Origin: Kryptolebias marmoratus
Taxonomy: Eukaryota > Chordata > Actinopteri > Cyprinodontiformes > Rivulidae
Assembly: GCF_001649575.2 (NCBI RefSeq)
Contig: NC_051443.1
Location: 17,461,347 to 17,525,346, forward strand
DNA: 64,000 bases
Reading direction: 5' to 3'
Below are positions 48,439 through 61,423 of the stretch, piece by piece. The notes beneath the pieces are model-generated. The model did no database searches and was not told where the DNA came from. It worked only from the letters and a program-made list of their open reading frames with translations. The position numbers and the translations under genes are program-made. How positions within the stretch are numbered: position 1 is the first letter of the stretch; each line of letters opens with the position of its first letter.

Positions 48439-50148
48439 TTGTGTGTTCCAAAAACAGAAATACGCTCCATCCGTGTTCGAAAAGTACATCAAGACCATCT
48501 CTCTGGGAGGAAAGGAGATCAAGCTCAACCTGTACGACACAGCTGGTAAGAAAGAGGAAATCTCAAACACCCCAGAACACCTCCAGGTGGAACGTTTAGT
48601 CTAAATTTGACGCGTTTCTCTTCCTACAAAAAGTGAAAGTTGACCACGGTCTGGGGCAAACGATACAAAAGTTCAGTCGTTGTTAAGCCCCGCAGATTAG
48701 CAGCTTGTCACTTTATTGTTCAGAGACCAGCAGACAGGGGAAGTTGAAAAGGTTGACAGTAACATCTGATTATCATCACTGCTGTCATCTGTCAGGAACC
48801 CAATTATAATTTATTAACCAATCATCATGGGAACAACTTGATTTAGAGGACTATTAGTCAATGTTTTCTTCAAAAATATGTTAAAAAATAGAATCCAGGA
48901 GCTTAATATTGTTTCCACAACATGATTAGGTTTTAAACTTTAGTGCTTTCTTAAAAAAAACAAACTTCATGAAGATCACAAAGAGGCAAAGCTCATCTAT
49001 AGATGCTTAACCTGTGGCACATAATGAAACATGACTTCGAAAACCTGAAAACTCCCTGGCTCGAGTCGTGTTTCTTTTGGGGGGGGATGTTCGTGTTGAA
49101 AGAAGGGTGTTGATATACAGGAAAAGCCTGCTTATCTTCTGAACAAATACAGCTCTACAAGAGCAGAGAGGGAAGCTGAAGTCAGGATGTGGTTTCCTCT
49201 GCGTTCGCCCGCAGCTTCGTCGCATCTTCCTTCTCACGCCGGGTTGGGTGGGGGGGATTGTTTTCGTACAGGTGCCCTAATCGGGTTCTCGTGTGCTCCG
49301 TGCCTTTGCCCTCTCCAGGACAGGACGACTACGACAGGCTGAGGCCTCTTTCGTACCAGGAGGCCGATCTGGTTTTAGTCTGCTTCGACGTCACCAACCC
49401 CACCAGCTTCGAGAATGTTGCAATTAAGGTAACACGCCCGTCCTGGCGCTTTGTGTTAAAAAAAAAAAAAAAAGAGCGAGGGCTTTTTTTCTGCAGCCAG
49501 GTGGAACTTCAAGTTCAGCGTGTGAACGATTAAACAAGTCTGGTATGTTGGCTGCTTTCTCTTAGCCGTGATTGACTCATGTGCTCAGCGAGGCGTTGTG
49601 GATGCTTATCATTACAGAAACAAACAAAGAAACGCAGTCAGATAATTCAATCAAGCCTAGAGTCAGAAAGGGGGGGAAACGTTGGTGAATCTTGTTTTTT
49701 TTGTTTACCCAGTGGCACCCGGAGGTGAGGCACTTCTGCGGGGAAGCACCGGTGATCCTGATCGGCTGCAAGACCGACCTCAGGAAGGACAAGGAGGGCA
49801 CGAGGCGGCTGAAAGCCTTGAATCTGGCTCCCGTCACCTACATCCAGGTGAGGAAACAGATAGTGAACGGACGTTGGCCTTTTTCTCTGAGGCGACAAGA
49901 GGAAGCGGCCAAACCAAACTATACAACCGCATTTATTTTGATCACAGTCGAAAACCCTGGTGTGTGTGTGTGTCCGGATGCAGGGTGAGCAGACCCGTCA
50001 GGAGATGAACGCAGAGCTCTACCTCGAGTGCTCGGCGAAGTATCAGGAGAACGTGGAGGACGTTTTCCGGGAGGCGACAAAGAGAGCTCTGGCCTTCAGA
50101 CGGAAACGGAGGCACCAAAAGCGGAAGAAGAGATGCGTCGTTCTGTGA
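48129..50148 (+). CDS. rhof: Rho GTPase RhoF (Rif), 5 exons
   Basis: Rho-family small GTPase that drives filopodia through formin partners. Exons: 48129-48251, 48458-48545, 49319-49428, 49713-49847, 49984-50148; 206 aa (human 211), with consistent phases. The P-loop is GDGGCGKT (21-28). Switch I is YAPSVFEKY, with Ser in place of the usual Thr as in RhoF. Switch II is DTAGQDDYDR, keeping catalytic Gln72. Base recognition uses GCKTDL and CSAK. The C terminus is strongly basic ([12 protein letters not shown]) and ends in CVVL, a CAAX box whose Leu predicts geranylgeranylation. The N-terminal extension of about 13 residues before ELKIVIVGD is typical of RhoF. It is divergent to setd1b and convergent with tmem120b, the human 12q24.31 arrangement. 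Confidence 0.95.
48411..48433. repeat. (CT)n microsatellite in rhof intron 1
   Basis: CT repeat about 25 bases before the exon 2 acceptor. It doubles as the polypyrimidine tract. Confidence 0.85.
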
Positions 50149-50790
50149 AGATAAATTAAAATAAAACAACAAAGAAATGAAGGACAAGACTCTCCCAGTA
50201 TCCCACTCCTGCCACAAGGCGACTGCTGCTCAGGATCCCCCCCCCTGCGTTTGGACAGAGACGTTCTGCGAACCGGATCAGACTCAGAACCTTCGGGTTC
50301 CCCCCCCCACCGAGACGTCAGACGGTCTTCCTCGACTGGTGCACCCAAATGACGTAACAGGAAAGACAATTCTGCACGCTGCAGTGAGCACTTGAAACTT
50401 CCTGAATGTCACTTTTAGAGTTTATCCAATTTTTAAAAATATTTTCATTTTATTTTTTTTAAAAACAGTATTTTTGCACTGTATGTAAATGACAGCAGGT
50501 TGTCATTTATTTTTTGGAGAACATGTAAGCGGTAGTGTGTGGATTTTCAACACGAGCCGTTTGGAAGGATCCGGTTTAAAACACAGATTTAAAAAGAAAT
50601 AACAGAACAGCTGTTGGACTTCAGCATGTAATGGTCCAGTATTTGTTCATTTCCTGCAGAACAAAAAACATTTGTTACCGTGAAGCTACAGCTGGACTCT
50701 TAGCTTTACCAACAGCGCCCACTAGAGGTGGAAAAATCTGCACATTAAAGCCAAACAGACAAATTGAAATAAACGTGGTCTGAAAATGCA
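50149..50790 (+). other. rhof 3' UTR
   Basis: Non-coding sequence following the stop, with ATTAAA near 50743 and AATAAA at 50768-50773 as candidate polyadenylation signals. Confidence 0.5.
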
Positions 50791-51156
50791 CATGCAACAC
50801 TTGCATGTTTTTATTCCTTTTTCTTTTTATACATGTGGACACAGACTTGAACCCTTGTGTTACTGACTCCACTCCAGATACCTTTAGGAATTTAAAATGA
50901 ACAAGTTCATCGTGAAAAATGAGGACTTTGTGTTGGTTTGTGTATTCTGGCAGCTTTCACACTGAATGTAACGTTTCAGATTTCCCCCTCAACAAAAGTT
51001 AAAAGTTAAATTCCCACCATCTGAAGAAGAAGAAGAAGCAGCCTGCATGCAGTACAGAAATCCACGAATAAGGCATCAAAAACCTGAGTTTCGAGTGAAC
51101 GTGCACGAAAAGAAGGTGAGAAAACTACAGCGAGACGTTTGTTAAATATACAAAGG

Positions 51157-52240
51157 TTTAATATTAAAGTATACTGGCATGTTGATTGGAATTAGAAAAA
51201 TAAACAAGACTTTTAGACTTTTTTCGTTGTTGTTGTTGTTCTTGTCGTCTTACAGTAACTTTGTCACTAGCAGCATTGCGTAACAAAACCCCCCCCCCAA
51301 AAAAAAACAGTAACTGTCCGAGCAGAAAGGGCAAATCCAAAACCTGAATGGGTGACCAATCGTTTCAGTCGCCTCGCGGCTTCTCCTCCACGGGGCGTGA
51401 CCCCCACCCCCATGCCCCCCATCCTGACTGACGCAGCCCGGTTTAAGGCGGCGTCTCACCGGGCCGGACCCTCAGAGCCGTGCAGAAATCAGAGCTTATT
51501 TTTTTGTTTGTGTTCAAAGCTTGTTTCCATCCTAAACTGCACGTATTTCATTGCCTTCCTCCACCCGCCAGACACCACCTTCAGTAACAGGAGCTCACAG
51601 AAAAAGCTCCTTCGGCCATTTTGTGGTTTCTGACAAATGTACCAAACAGTTATGGCTTCTTTTTTTTTTTTTTAAAAAAACTACCTGCCGGATTCCCTTT
51701 TCATCCAACTTTCCTGAAGAACAAAGCTTTCTCTGACTGTAGATACAAAATAATAATAAAAAAAGCACATCAATGTAGATTTGTTCCCCCCATGTCCACT
51801 ACAGGCAGTTAATTATCAGCGTTTAAGTCGTCATTTCTGAGACCATATCTGTAACCCCGGCTTGTAATGAAATGGCGGCTGGACGCCAGAGGCAGTTCGA
51901 TCCTTACCACTTCACAGAAGTGTGCACGCCGCAGACGTCGCTCTCCTCTGCCACCCGTCCTCGTTTAATTGCATACGATTTTGAACACAGGCTCTCTGAA
52001 GCTTCATGCGCCGACATACATCTTTTCTAAACACCAGGGGGTGGGGGGAACAGCGAAGCAGCGGACGGCTCATCTCGTCCGGCGGACGTTCACGCAGCAA
52101 CATCGAGGCGTCGGGGAGTAAGAGCGTCTTTGAGGGGAGCTTTGGCATCGAAGCGCCGGCTTGCAGCGCGTCTGATTCGTGACCGCCGGCCTCCCGAAGC
52201 GCCACCGGCGTCCCGTCCCCCACCCGCCGCCGAGGTATGT
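51157..52240 (-). other. tmem120b 3' UTR (approximate)
   Basis: Sequence after the tmem120b stop on the minus strand. TTTAAT at 51157-51162 reads ATTAAA on the coding strand and is a possible end. No other gene is seen. rhof and tmem120b converge here with only a few hundred bases between their ends. Confidence 0.35.
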
Positions 52241-55200
52241 TCAGTCGCTCTTCTGCGCCTTGTCGGTTTTTTGGACTTTTTGGTGGACGACTTTCAGCGT
52301 CGTGAGGAAGTTTCCCAGGAAGAGGACGAGGAAGGTCAACGCCAGCATGAACACCTGAGGAGCAGAGAAAAGATTTATTTATTTGATTTTAAAATCACTT
52401 AGTTTAATATAAATTCATCCAAACTTAAGAGACGGACAACTTTTGAGTGGTCAAGTGAGACTTCTGTCACCTCCAGATTTGAGACAAAAGTCTTCATTTC
52501 TTTTATTTCAAGGCTTCAAATTTTAACATTCAGTGATTCGTCTTCATTTCCAAGACTAATTCCATCAATTTAACAGTTTAATCTGAAGACTAGTCTGAAA
52601 GCTGCTTTATAAATAAAGTCTGATTGGTGAACACGTGCTGCAAGATGAAGTTTGTGATCTTTTACTGACAGCTCTGTTTACGTTTCAAAATAAGCGTTCA
52701 AGAGCATTAAAGCAGCGGAGTCCAATCCTGCTCCTGGAGGACCACCATCCTGGAGGGTTTAGACGTTTCTCTGCTCTTCAAGCTCTGCAGAAGCCTGTAA
52801 ATCATTCAGTCTTTCAAAGACAGACAGTGGTCCCCTCCAGGAGCAGGACTGGACGCCCGCTGGTTCCAACCACGAACGATTTCCTTCCTAAAAGCAGGAT
52901 TTCGTGTTTCCAATCGGCGTGACTCTCACCTGCCACTCCTTACAGTCCTCGTGTCCTGCCAAGCGGAACAGGGTCACAGAGTTGTACAGCTGCCAAAACT
53001 GCAAACACAAGAGGAGGAATCAGCTTTCATAATGTCTCCGCGCACTCAGCAAAATCTTCTTGATCCTCCAACTCTCCCCTCTGATAATAAAACCTGTTCA
53101 TGTACTCATTTTAAATCAAAACACCAACAGTTATAGGAACACGTCTTGTGACGGGACCCTGTAAGCGCGTGTATTTGTGTGTAGAAGCCGCAGCGTCAGC
53201 TCAAACTGAAGTGGGAAAACGACTTACATGGCCAAAAAACAGGAAAGGCAAAAGGAAGGTGAGTCCTCTCCACATCCAGGACTGGAACCCCTCTGCAAAG
53301 AGACAAAAGCTGTAGCCTCAAACATGACCTCCACTTTCGTTTCGGCTGGGTTTGACATTCAGGCCTCAGAAAGGCCAGTTTGCTCGAGTTACCCGGCATC
53401 TACGCCTCAACGCAGCTGGCGTTCACAGCTGTCTTGGTTCTTCACCTTTCCCCCACAGTTTACAAGACGCGCGGCTGCAGTTCAAGAAACAATCGGAATG
53501 GCTCGCACCGAAAATAGTGCGCTACTCACCCACTGTGAGGTCCAGCTGATTCCTCTCCCCCAAAGCCCGCAGCCTGTACAAGCAGCCGCTCTGGTAGTAA
53601 TACTGGAGGAACTGGAGGAAGCCTGAAACGGGGAACAGTTGCACAAAAAAAAAAAAAAAAAAGTAAAAACGTTACTGGAGAACGGATTGAGTTGACCCTA
53701 AAAGCCGCCAGAAAATGTCACTAATAGCAAAAAATTTAACAAATTCAATGTTCAGTTCAGTCTGAAACCTGCAGCTTCACCGTCGTCCTGAGATGGTGGC
53801 GTTTATGCGTTCCAGTAACTGTTAAAATAACTCAAAGGGACATTTCAGCATGACGTAACGATAATCGTCGCCGCTGCTGATCCTTTCACCGAGTCGCTTC
53901 GGACTCCAGGAATATCAGATCACGTTTTGGTTTGAGCTAATCCGACGTGAACGCTGGAGGTTACAGCGCTGTTATGCCCTAAATTAGAGTTGAGAGTAAA
54001 CGGTAAAGCTGCTCTTTAGTGAAGCAGAGGTCACGATGTTCCCGGGCCTTGTTTGGAAGAATCCTGGCATCTCGGCGCTTTAATGTTTTACTTATAACCC
54101 GGGTTCTTTAAGGAGGTTTTAATAGAAAACATGGTAAATAATTATCAAATCTTCCTTTTCTTGTCAAACAGCAAACCGGAGAGACTCTGATGAGCCAATT
54201 GTGGCTGTAACAGACTTAAAAATATTAAAAAGGTTGAACTCTTTCCTCGCGCCTCTGCCCAGAAAAGACCCGAAAGAAACATTGGTTACGAATGTTGTAG
54301 TAGAACACTAAATCCTGAAATGTGTGGCCGAGTTAGGCTAAAGTTAAGAACCAAAAAAAAAAAGAGAGAGAGAAGCTGAATAAAGACAGAGGTTTTAGTT
54401 CAGGTGCTGCACATTTTGTACCCAGCGCAGTTCAGAAGGAGATAAGGTGGAAATGCTGGGACTGTTTGTTCTTTGTGAGCAAAGGTCGGCAATTTATTAC
54501 AGCAAATAAATTTGGGATATTCGCACGTGCAAACACACAAACAAAATAAACAAAAGCCACAGATGATAATCTGTCAGCTCGGTTTGGATCAGCCTCAATC
54601 TTAGCAAAAACAAAGCACTAATTTCACCATCTCTGTGTTTAACTGGGAATTCTTTTAGTGATTTCTTCAAGAAAAACATCAAAAAAACAACTTTGAGAAC
54701 ATTTTTTTCCATTTGTGCTGCATCTAAATTACCGTTTGACAGCAACTCAAACAACAAAAGACATTCAGTGCCTTAATAAATTCAGCCAGAAGATTTTAAA
54801 TTCAAAGCTGTCTGGACAGAGTTTTAGAAATGTTGCCTACAAAATGAAATAAAAATTAAAAATGTGCAGTAACTTTTTCATTTGTAACCAGCTTCAGATA
54901 AGAATAACTAAACAAAACTACCTTAAAGCCATATTTGCAGTCAAAATATACAATTATCAGGGTTTCCGATTTGAATTTTTGTGCTTTTGACACAATTTCT
55001 ACATCATTAAATGATTGTTTGGGGTTTAATTTAACTCAGACTCATCAGCACTTTGTTTTCCACTGGTCATTGTTGGCAACAAAACACGATACTCATCTCT
55101 TACAAATTACGCAGTTATTATTTTTTATACAAATATACAAAAAACTCAAATCAAAAACTGAAAAATTGCACATTTTGACAGCTATCCTGATTGTAAACGC

Positions 55201-57031
55201 ATGCTAACAAAGTACATTTAGCTCCCTTTAATTTTTGATTTTTTAAAATTAATTTTCCACCTATTATGAACCAGGATTGTTTTTAAAGTTGTGCTTTGCT
55301 TTTAGCTTTACCGACCCGTAAAGCACGGGGGGGTGGTCAGAGAAGACAGGATGTCCCTTTGATCTCTCACAAGGGGACACGGCGAATGTTCGGGGGTCAC
55401 CAAACGAGACTTACTCTGATAAATAGAGAACTCCAGGAACTGGCTTCGAAACATCTGATACATCTGTCCCTCCGGCCTGTGCAAAAGACAGAACAAGAAC
55501 AATAAAAACGCTGTACATTGTAAAATATGCAGAAAAAGAAAACCCAACGGCGTCCTACCAGGTCAGCATCACGCCTGACAGAAAGGTGGAGACGTAGTGG
55601 TGGGACACCCACCAGCCTTTGATCCTGAGATAAGAGGGAAAGCAGCAGCGCAGAAATGCTTTTAGGGACAAATATAAATCCACGATAAATTACAAAATAA
55701 AAGCACAAAAAGGCAGAAACACACCTGGAACCGTTGGTGATGAGGATGCTTTCTCTTATGGTCAGCGTGCAGTAGTACCACACCAGCAGGAAGTTGAAGA
55801 TTTCATCAGTGACTCTGAACACGAAAAAATAAAACGCATAAATCAAACCGTTAATAACAACGAGGCTTTACGAGGAAGAAGCGCTCACCGACAGTTGAGA
55901 AAGAAGAGGCAGGTTATGGCTCCAAACATCAGGATTATTGTCAGGTAAAGCTTGAACTTCTCGTACTCGTCTTTGTAAGCAAACCTGCGCGAAAGAGAGA
56001 CGGAGGTGAGGAACGGCGGCGGTCTGAGCGCGGGCAGCGAGACGCGTCAACCTACTTTGCCTGGTTACTGAGAAGGGTCACGTTCACGTTGCCCAGGACC
56101 AGACTCAAATACAGGCTGAAAGATAAAAACAAACAAAATTCTAACGTTTTAGGTTAACAGATACAGTTTAATGACTCAGAGCTTCTTTTCACGTCACCGC
56201 CACTCAGAACGCGTGTAAATAAACAAAAAAAAAAACATAATTACCTATTCTTCTTTGGCAAATACGCTTCCATATCAAAGAAAACATGCTCTCGCTCTTT
56301 GATTTGTGTTTTAATGTCCGTTATTAGTTTCAGCTCTTCCTCGTCACATGACTGTGCATACCTGTAGGAAAAGAGCAGGAAAAATAACTCGAGAGGGAAA
56401 CTTTATAATTTTCCTTATAAATTCAATCAAAATCCTGGCAGACATCAGCGAATCGGTCCAGAGTAGTGACTGAAACTTACTAAACAGATTTATTTATCGT
56501 TGTTGTTGGCAGTACTCACTTGGTCAAGCCGTGCCTCAGGTCTTTCAGACATTTCCTCTGTTTACTGATGGCGCTGCTGCACGTCGCCTGAAGGCTGGTG
56601 AGCTCCTCCAGCTTCTGTCTGTATATTTTATGAGTTTCCTGGGAATGAAAGGAAACACGCGGTCGGTTCGACATCTGTCGGGATGAAGCACAAATGAAGT
56701 TCGACTTGTTCTGTGTTGACAAACGGGGAAATCTTATTTGACGCCTTCTTCGAACAAAAACTACCCACAACTCTGCTTTACAAGACGAGACGAACCCTAC
56801 TTTTGGTCGCTACAGGAAGCATCTGGTGCCATATCGCCGGCAGACTTGCAAGGTTTGATTATAAAATCTTGGACTGCGGGAAATTTATCAAATTAAAACT
56901 TTTGAGCTGGGCAATCTGAACATATAACCCCATGATCTAAACTCAGAGACTTATTTCAAATACCCTCAAAATGAGATGAACCCTTTAAACACAAACATTT
57001 CATTTTACTTCTACTCTATTCATTATATATN

Positions 57032-57079
<48 letters not shown>

Positions 57080-58237
57080 CTCAAAAGTATAGCCATTACT
57101 TGATTTGAGAACCTATAAAAATAAAAACAGTGGATACTGTAGTCTTTTAAGTAGCCAAAAAAACCTCTAATTTGGATTGCATTTGTTTTGTCTGAGCTTC
57201 TACATCTCATGATGATTTTCTCATATGGATACAGCTGTAGTACACAAAACCAGAGGTGGTCCTGAGCTGCAAAACGATAAATGAACAAATAAAAACAAAA
57301 AGCATCATGGATACTTCTCTGTCAGGAGGACAGAAGTCAGATTCATGGCAACACACCACTCTAACACCATTAGCAGTGCCCTTGTGCAAATTTTAAACTA
57401 AGTTTGGAAGGATGGCAGAGGCTAATTAAATTGCGAGGAGGGATATTTTTAAACAGAGGGCTTCCATTTAATTGAATTAGTGACATACATTTCCTCACTG
57501 AACAGCATCCTGCCTCTTTAGAACCTGGAGAAGATGCTTGTAGCACCTCCCCAGAACCATCAGATTCTGAAAGGAGACTGGTTAGTTGTAAAAACAGAAA
57601 CATTTTTAATATTTTAAAGTGGCTGGCACTAGCCTCAGCTGTCCACAAGCAGATGCTTCGGCTCAGCGCAAAGTTGGTTCAACTAAGTTAGCCGGCTAGC
57701 TGAGCTACACTAGTTAGGGAGGACAAACTCAGCGGATACTAAACAGTGCTTTTAAACAAATAAACTGGAACACCACCAACCCACGCAACTTTGGCAGCAT
57801 TTGCGCAATTTGTACCACCGTGTCACCGAGTTGTTAGCGTCGCTGAAGCTGTTTTTTAATTATTATTTTAGCGGAAAACGCATAAACACCGAGGAGCCAG
57901 ATGCTAACGTTATTAGCCATAACGACACGGGGACGTCCAGAGGCGAGTCGAAGACGACAAGCGCCGAGAAAAGCTCGTTTTACAGCTCGGGCGTTGCTAC
58001 CGACACGGCTGTTAGCTCTAAGCGGCGCTTCCGAGGCTGAGCCCGGGAATGAATGGCCAGGAGCGGGCAGCCAGGCGAACCGAAGCCGCTCCGGTATCTG
58101 TCAGTGTCACCCACGCCTGCAGTCAGCTCAGCCCGGCCGCCTGTCATAAAGCTCTCCACAAGCATCCCTGTCACCTGAAGTTGCTGATACTCCTTGTCAA
58201 TGTCCTCCCATTCTGTCCGAAAGTGAGGTCTGGACAT
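52241..58237 (-). CDS. tmem120b: transmembrane protein 120B, 12 exons
   Basis: Multi-pass membrane protein of the nuclear envelope/ER (TMEM120/TACAN family), linked to adipocyte differentiation. Exons on the minus strand: 58175-58237, 56520-56638, 56245-56361, 56056-56115, 55889-55984, 55725-55814, 55559-55624, 55415-55476, 53530-53622, 53228-53292, 52930-52998, 52241-52354; 337 aa (human 339), phases consistent throughout. The N-terminal part is a coiled coil ([12 protein letters not shown]...). It is followed by the signature [31 protein letters not shown] and then about six membrane helices. [11 protein letters not shown] carries the conserved His pair within the ELOVL-like membrane fold of this family. 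The basic C terminus ends QKSD. The B rather than A paralogue is inferred from position between rhof and morn3. Confidence 0.93.
52712..52862. mobile_element. small palindromic MITE-like element in tmem120b intron 11
   Basis: GTCCAATCCTGCTCCTGGAG (52720-52739) and its near-perfect reverse complement CTCCAGGAGCAGGACTGGAC (52835-52854) frame about 95 bases of unrelated sequence. This is the layout of a miniature inverted-repeat element. CTCCTGGAGG-type arms are common in dispersed fish repeats. No coding capacity. Confidence 0.6.
53640..55400. other. tmem120b intron 8, no gene seen
   Basis: AT-rich intron with a poly-A tract (53646-53662). No nested gene is supported. Confidence 0.5.
57024..57077. 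repeat. (TA)n microsatellite with one N
   Basis: Long TA repeat in tmem120b intron 1, with an undetermined base at 57031. The length is probably uncertain in the assembly. Confidence 0.9.
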
Positions 58238-58710
58238 TGTGGTGCAACTGACGGCGTGGCGAAGCGGGACCCGGACCGCTCAGTCTCTCTCTCTCTCCCC
58301 CCGCCCAGCTCAGACGCTTTTTAATTGTGGTGCATGGCGCATGCGCAGTTCCAACGGTCTGTCAGATGGAAAAAAAAAAACGACCGTTTGAACCCCGCCT
58401 GAACCCGCTCAGAGTAAACAAACACTCGCGTTGATATTAAGTTAAAATGTCTCAGCTAATATGTCCAGAGGGGAAGTCTGTTTTCTTCTTTTTTTTTTGG
58501 ATTCGCTTTACAGTTCACCAATTACGGCGTACGTTGCTGTTGCTAGGATACCACAAACACAACCGCTCTCCCCTCCCTGGGACAAGCTGAAGCAGCGCAT
58601 TTAAGCTAGCTGCCGTGTTTTCCTAGTTCTACCTCCGTAGCTCCATGGCCCGAGTTTTACAAGCAGGTTGAGTTGAATTAAGTCAGCTTGCTTGGACACA
58701 TCGACAAGGT
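58238..58710. promoter_or_regulatory. shared tmem120b/morn3 promoter region with NRF1 site
   Basis: The two genes point away from each other across this CpG-containing interval. GCGCATGCGCA at 58337-58347 is a perfect NRF1 palindrome. GTTGCTAGGATACC at 58539-58552 resembles an RFX X-box with a mismatch, which would fit an axonemal gene such as morn3. A 5' non-coding exon of morn3 may end at about 58709, just before GTACTTTTTT. Confidence 0.45.
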
Positions 58711-59240
58711 ACTTTTTTCCCCTTCTTTGAATTGGTGTTTAAATGTATTTCCTGTGCTAATAAGCTTGACAGTAATGTAAAAACTGCAAAAAATGACCAG
58801 TAAGGTGTTGCCAGAACATTCCATTTTCCATCAAGTAAAAAAAGCCAACTGGAGACTTAATGAAACCTATTGTTTAGATGTGATGTTTAGAAGAAGGAAA
58901 CACCATTACACTCGAATAACTGTATTCAAGCACGGTATAGGTAGGATCATGGTTTGGCCTGCTGCGCTGCACGTTGGTTAAAACCAAGGTACGTTTAATC
59001 ATATAATTGATCTTATTCCAGGGAAAAAATATCCCCTCAAAAAAACAGAGGGAGCGAGACAGCAAGCTTAACCATGTAAACTGTTGTATAAAATACAATT
59101 TAGGGAAGAAAAAAAGTTAATTTTATTTGGAATGACCAAGTCAAAGTCCTGACATTCACTAGGTAGTGATCAGTATTTATGAGTAAATCCCACCGGCATC
59201 ACAGTCTAACGTGTTCTGCTTATTTTCACAGGCTTTCGCC

Positions 59241-60337
59241 ATGTCGTATTTCAAACCGTCTAAAAACAATATCTTGTTAGTAAAGAACATCAGGTCCCAG
59301 AAATGCGGACTTCGACACACAGTCTTCTCCGCCAGCGGGAATGAATACACCGGAGAGTGGCTCGACAACAAGAAGCACGGTTAGATTGGTAACCCCCTCC
59401 CCCTAACCGAACCGGTTATAAATCACAACGATAACTGTTTTTTTCTTCCCGCCACGTCAAGGTAAGGGGACCCAGGTCTGGAAGAAAGCCGGCGCCATCT
59501 ACGACGGAGAGTGGAAATTTGGAAAACGAGACGGACACGGCACCTACAGCGTGCTCTTCCCAGGATCCAAGGACTACAGCAGGAAGTACTGCGGCGAGTG
59601 GAAAAGCGGGAAGAAACATGTACGTTTCCCCACGTCCTCTTTTAACGTGCCGCGCGACTGACATGACTGCGACGAATTTCCCGGTCTCTTCAGGGGTACG
59701 GGACGTGCTTCTACGATAACTCATCTGTCTACGAAGGGGAGTGGCGCGAGGACCAGCGAAGCGGCTGGGGGAGGATGTACTACGAGAACGGCGACGTCTA
59801 CGAGGGAGAATGGCTGAAGGACAAGAGCCACGGGCAAGGAGTCATTCGACTTTGTGAGAGGCTTTTGCTTCACGCTGCTCTGAAACTACACCTCAAACTT
59901 GTAGGTTCAGCATAATTTTGACTTTTACAACTTGTGTTTAAAGCGAACGGAAACTGGTACGAGGGCGGCTGGCAGGATGGCAAGAGGGATGGGAACGGAA
60001 GGTTCTACTACACCGACAAAGGCCTGCTGTACGAGGGCTTTTGGGTTGACGGAGTCGCTAAATGTGGCACCATGTCAGATGTGGGCAGAGCTGAAGCGCC
60101 AGCGCCACCCAAGTACCCATTTCCAAAGGTACAAAACCACGACTATTAGTCCTGCGTGTAATTGAACCACACTTCAACCCTAAATTAGCGTCAGCAACAA
60201 GACTTTTTTCCTCCAGTGCAACAAGGACGATAAACTGCCTGTTCGTACCTTTTGCTTTCTTTCCCAAGCTCCACCTGAAGGATATGGAGCGGGTTTTAAG
60301 GGAAGCCAAATCGGCCTGCCAGGACCACAGGTGTTGA
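59241..60337 (+). CDS. morn3: MORN repeat-containing protein 3, 5 coding exons
   Basis: Membrane-occupation-and-recognition-nexus repeat protein expressed mainly in testis in mammals, thought to scaffold sperm proteins. Coding exons: 59241-59379, 59462-59619, 59694-59853, 59944-60128, 60269-60337; 236 aa (human 240). Seven repeats are visible, beginning YTGEW, YDGEW, YCGEW, YEGEW, YEGEW, YEGGW and YEGFW, each followed by a G.G turn. After the repeats comes the family segment AKCGTMSDVGRAEAP and a short helical tail. The ATG follows a CAG acceptor 10 bases upstream, so an upstream 5' UTR exon is expected. The first coding donor (GTTAGA) is weak, but the join HG-KGTQVWKK matches the human protein. 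The gene is convergent with orai1. Confidence 0.93.
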
Positions 60338-60382
60338 CGAAGATCGAGAGGATAAACAGGAATGTTCTCACTCCGTGGAAAC

Positions 60383-60388
60383 AATAAA
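60383..60388 (+). terminator. morn3 polyadenylation signal
   Basis: AATAAA 45 bases after the stop codon, within an AATAAATAAATAAA run. Confidence 0.6.
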
Positions 60389-60559
60389 TAAATAAAAGCC
60401 GCATTCAGCATCTTATCAACGGTCCCACTCACGTCGCACTTTGAATACAATTTAACTAATTTATTCCAGCGGCTGGATCCGAAGAGCGATTCGAACAGCC
60501 GAATTAATCGCAAAATGTAAAAAAGTCAACACGATACAAACACACAGTCTATTCAAACT

Positions 60560-61423
60560 TGATGTTTTATTAATCACTGCTCAACTAAAATGCAATGAAG
60601 CCGTTTGTGAGTGCGTCAGATCATTTGAAAATAAAATCCAGCCCCCCAAAACGAATGGATTTCATCACTACGGTGCATCTAATGTCTGTCGTTACAAGTG
60701 CACCTGAAATCTTTTTAAAATAATTAAATTATTATTAACATTTTAATAGTCAAGCATGGCTGCAGATCTCCAGAAAAACAAAGGATTAAAATCTACAAGC
60801 CAGTCAGGATTCAGTAGTAAAATAAACCCAAAAACAAAACACAAGTATTAGGATTAAAGACGACATAAGAGATGTAATGGTTTCGGACGGCCTTCAACTC
60901 TGAATGCCACTTGTTTTAGAAATGTCTTGTTTTTTTTCCCCCACCACAGCTTGCGCTAACTGTTAACAACCTAATGATACTTTGAAGTATGTCCGCTGTT
61001 TTGTCAGTCAACACAAATACCGAAAAGCAGTGCAGACAGACGATTATTACAGCAGGTCCTGTAAATAAGCAGGGGGAAAAAAAAAAGTTAAACAATTGTG
61101 GCTCACAAAACGGCATCACAGCGACGCACATAAACACGAGTGGCTCGTTGGTGAATGAACGCACCAGACGGTGACGGGATTCCAAGTCAACGACGAGGCA
61201 GCCGCCATGACGACGTCAAAACCAGCGGCAGCTTTCTGAGTTCACAGTCAAAATGTGCCTTTTTTTTTCCTTTAAAAATACGACTCTTCACAAAAAGAAA
61301 TGTCACAGCAGAGTATGAGACTGAGACACCTTCATTTCTATTAAGAAAATCCGGATCCACAACTGCGGCTTCTGGCATGGGAGGAACCCCGAGGAGTCAC
61401 AGACCCTACGCCAATGCGCTCGG
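60560..61423 (-). other. orai1 3' UTR
   Basis: Sequence after the orai1 stop on the minus strand. TTTATT at 60566-60571 reads AATAAA on the coding strand, giving an 0.85 kb UTR that ends about 180 bases from the morn3 end. Confidence 0.5.
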
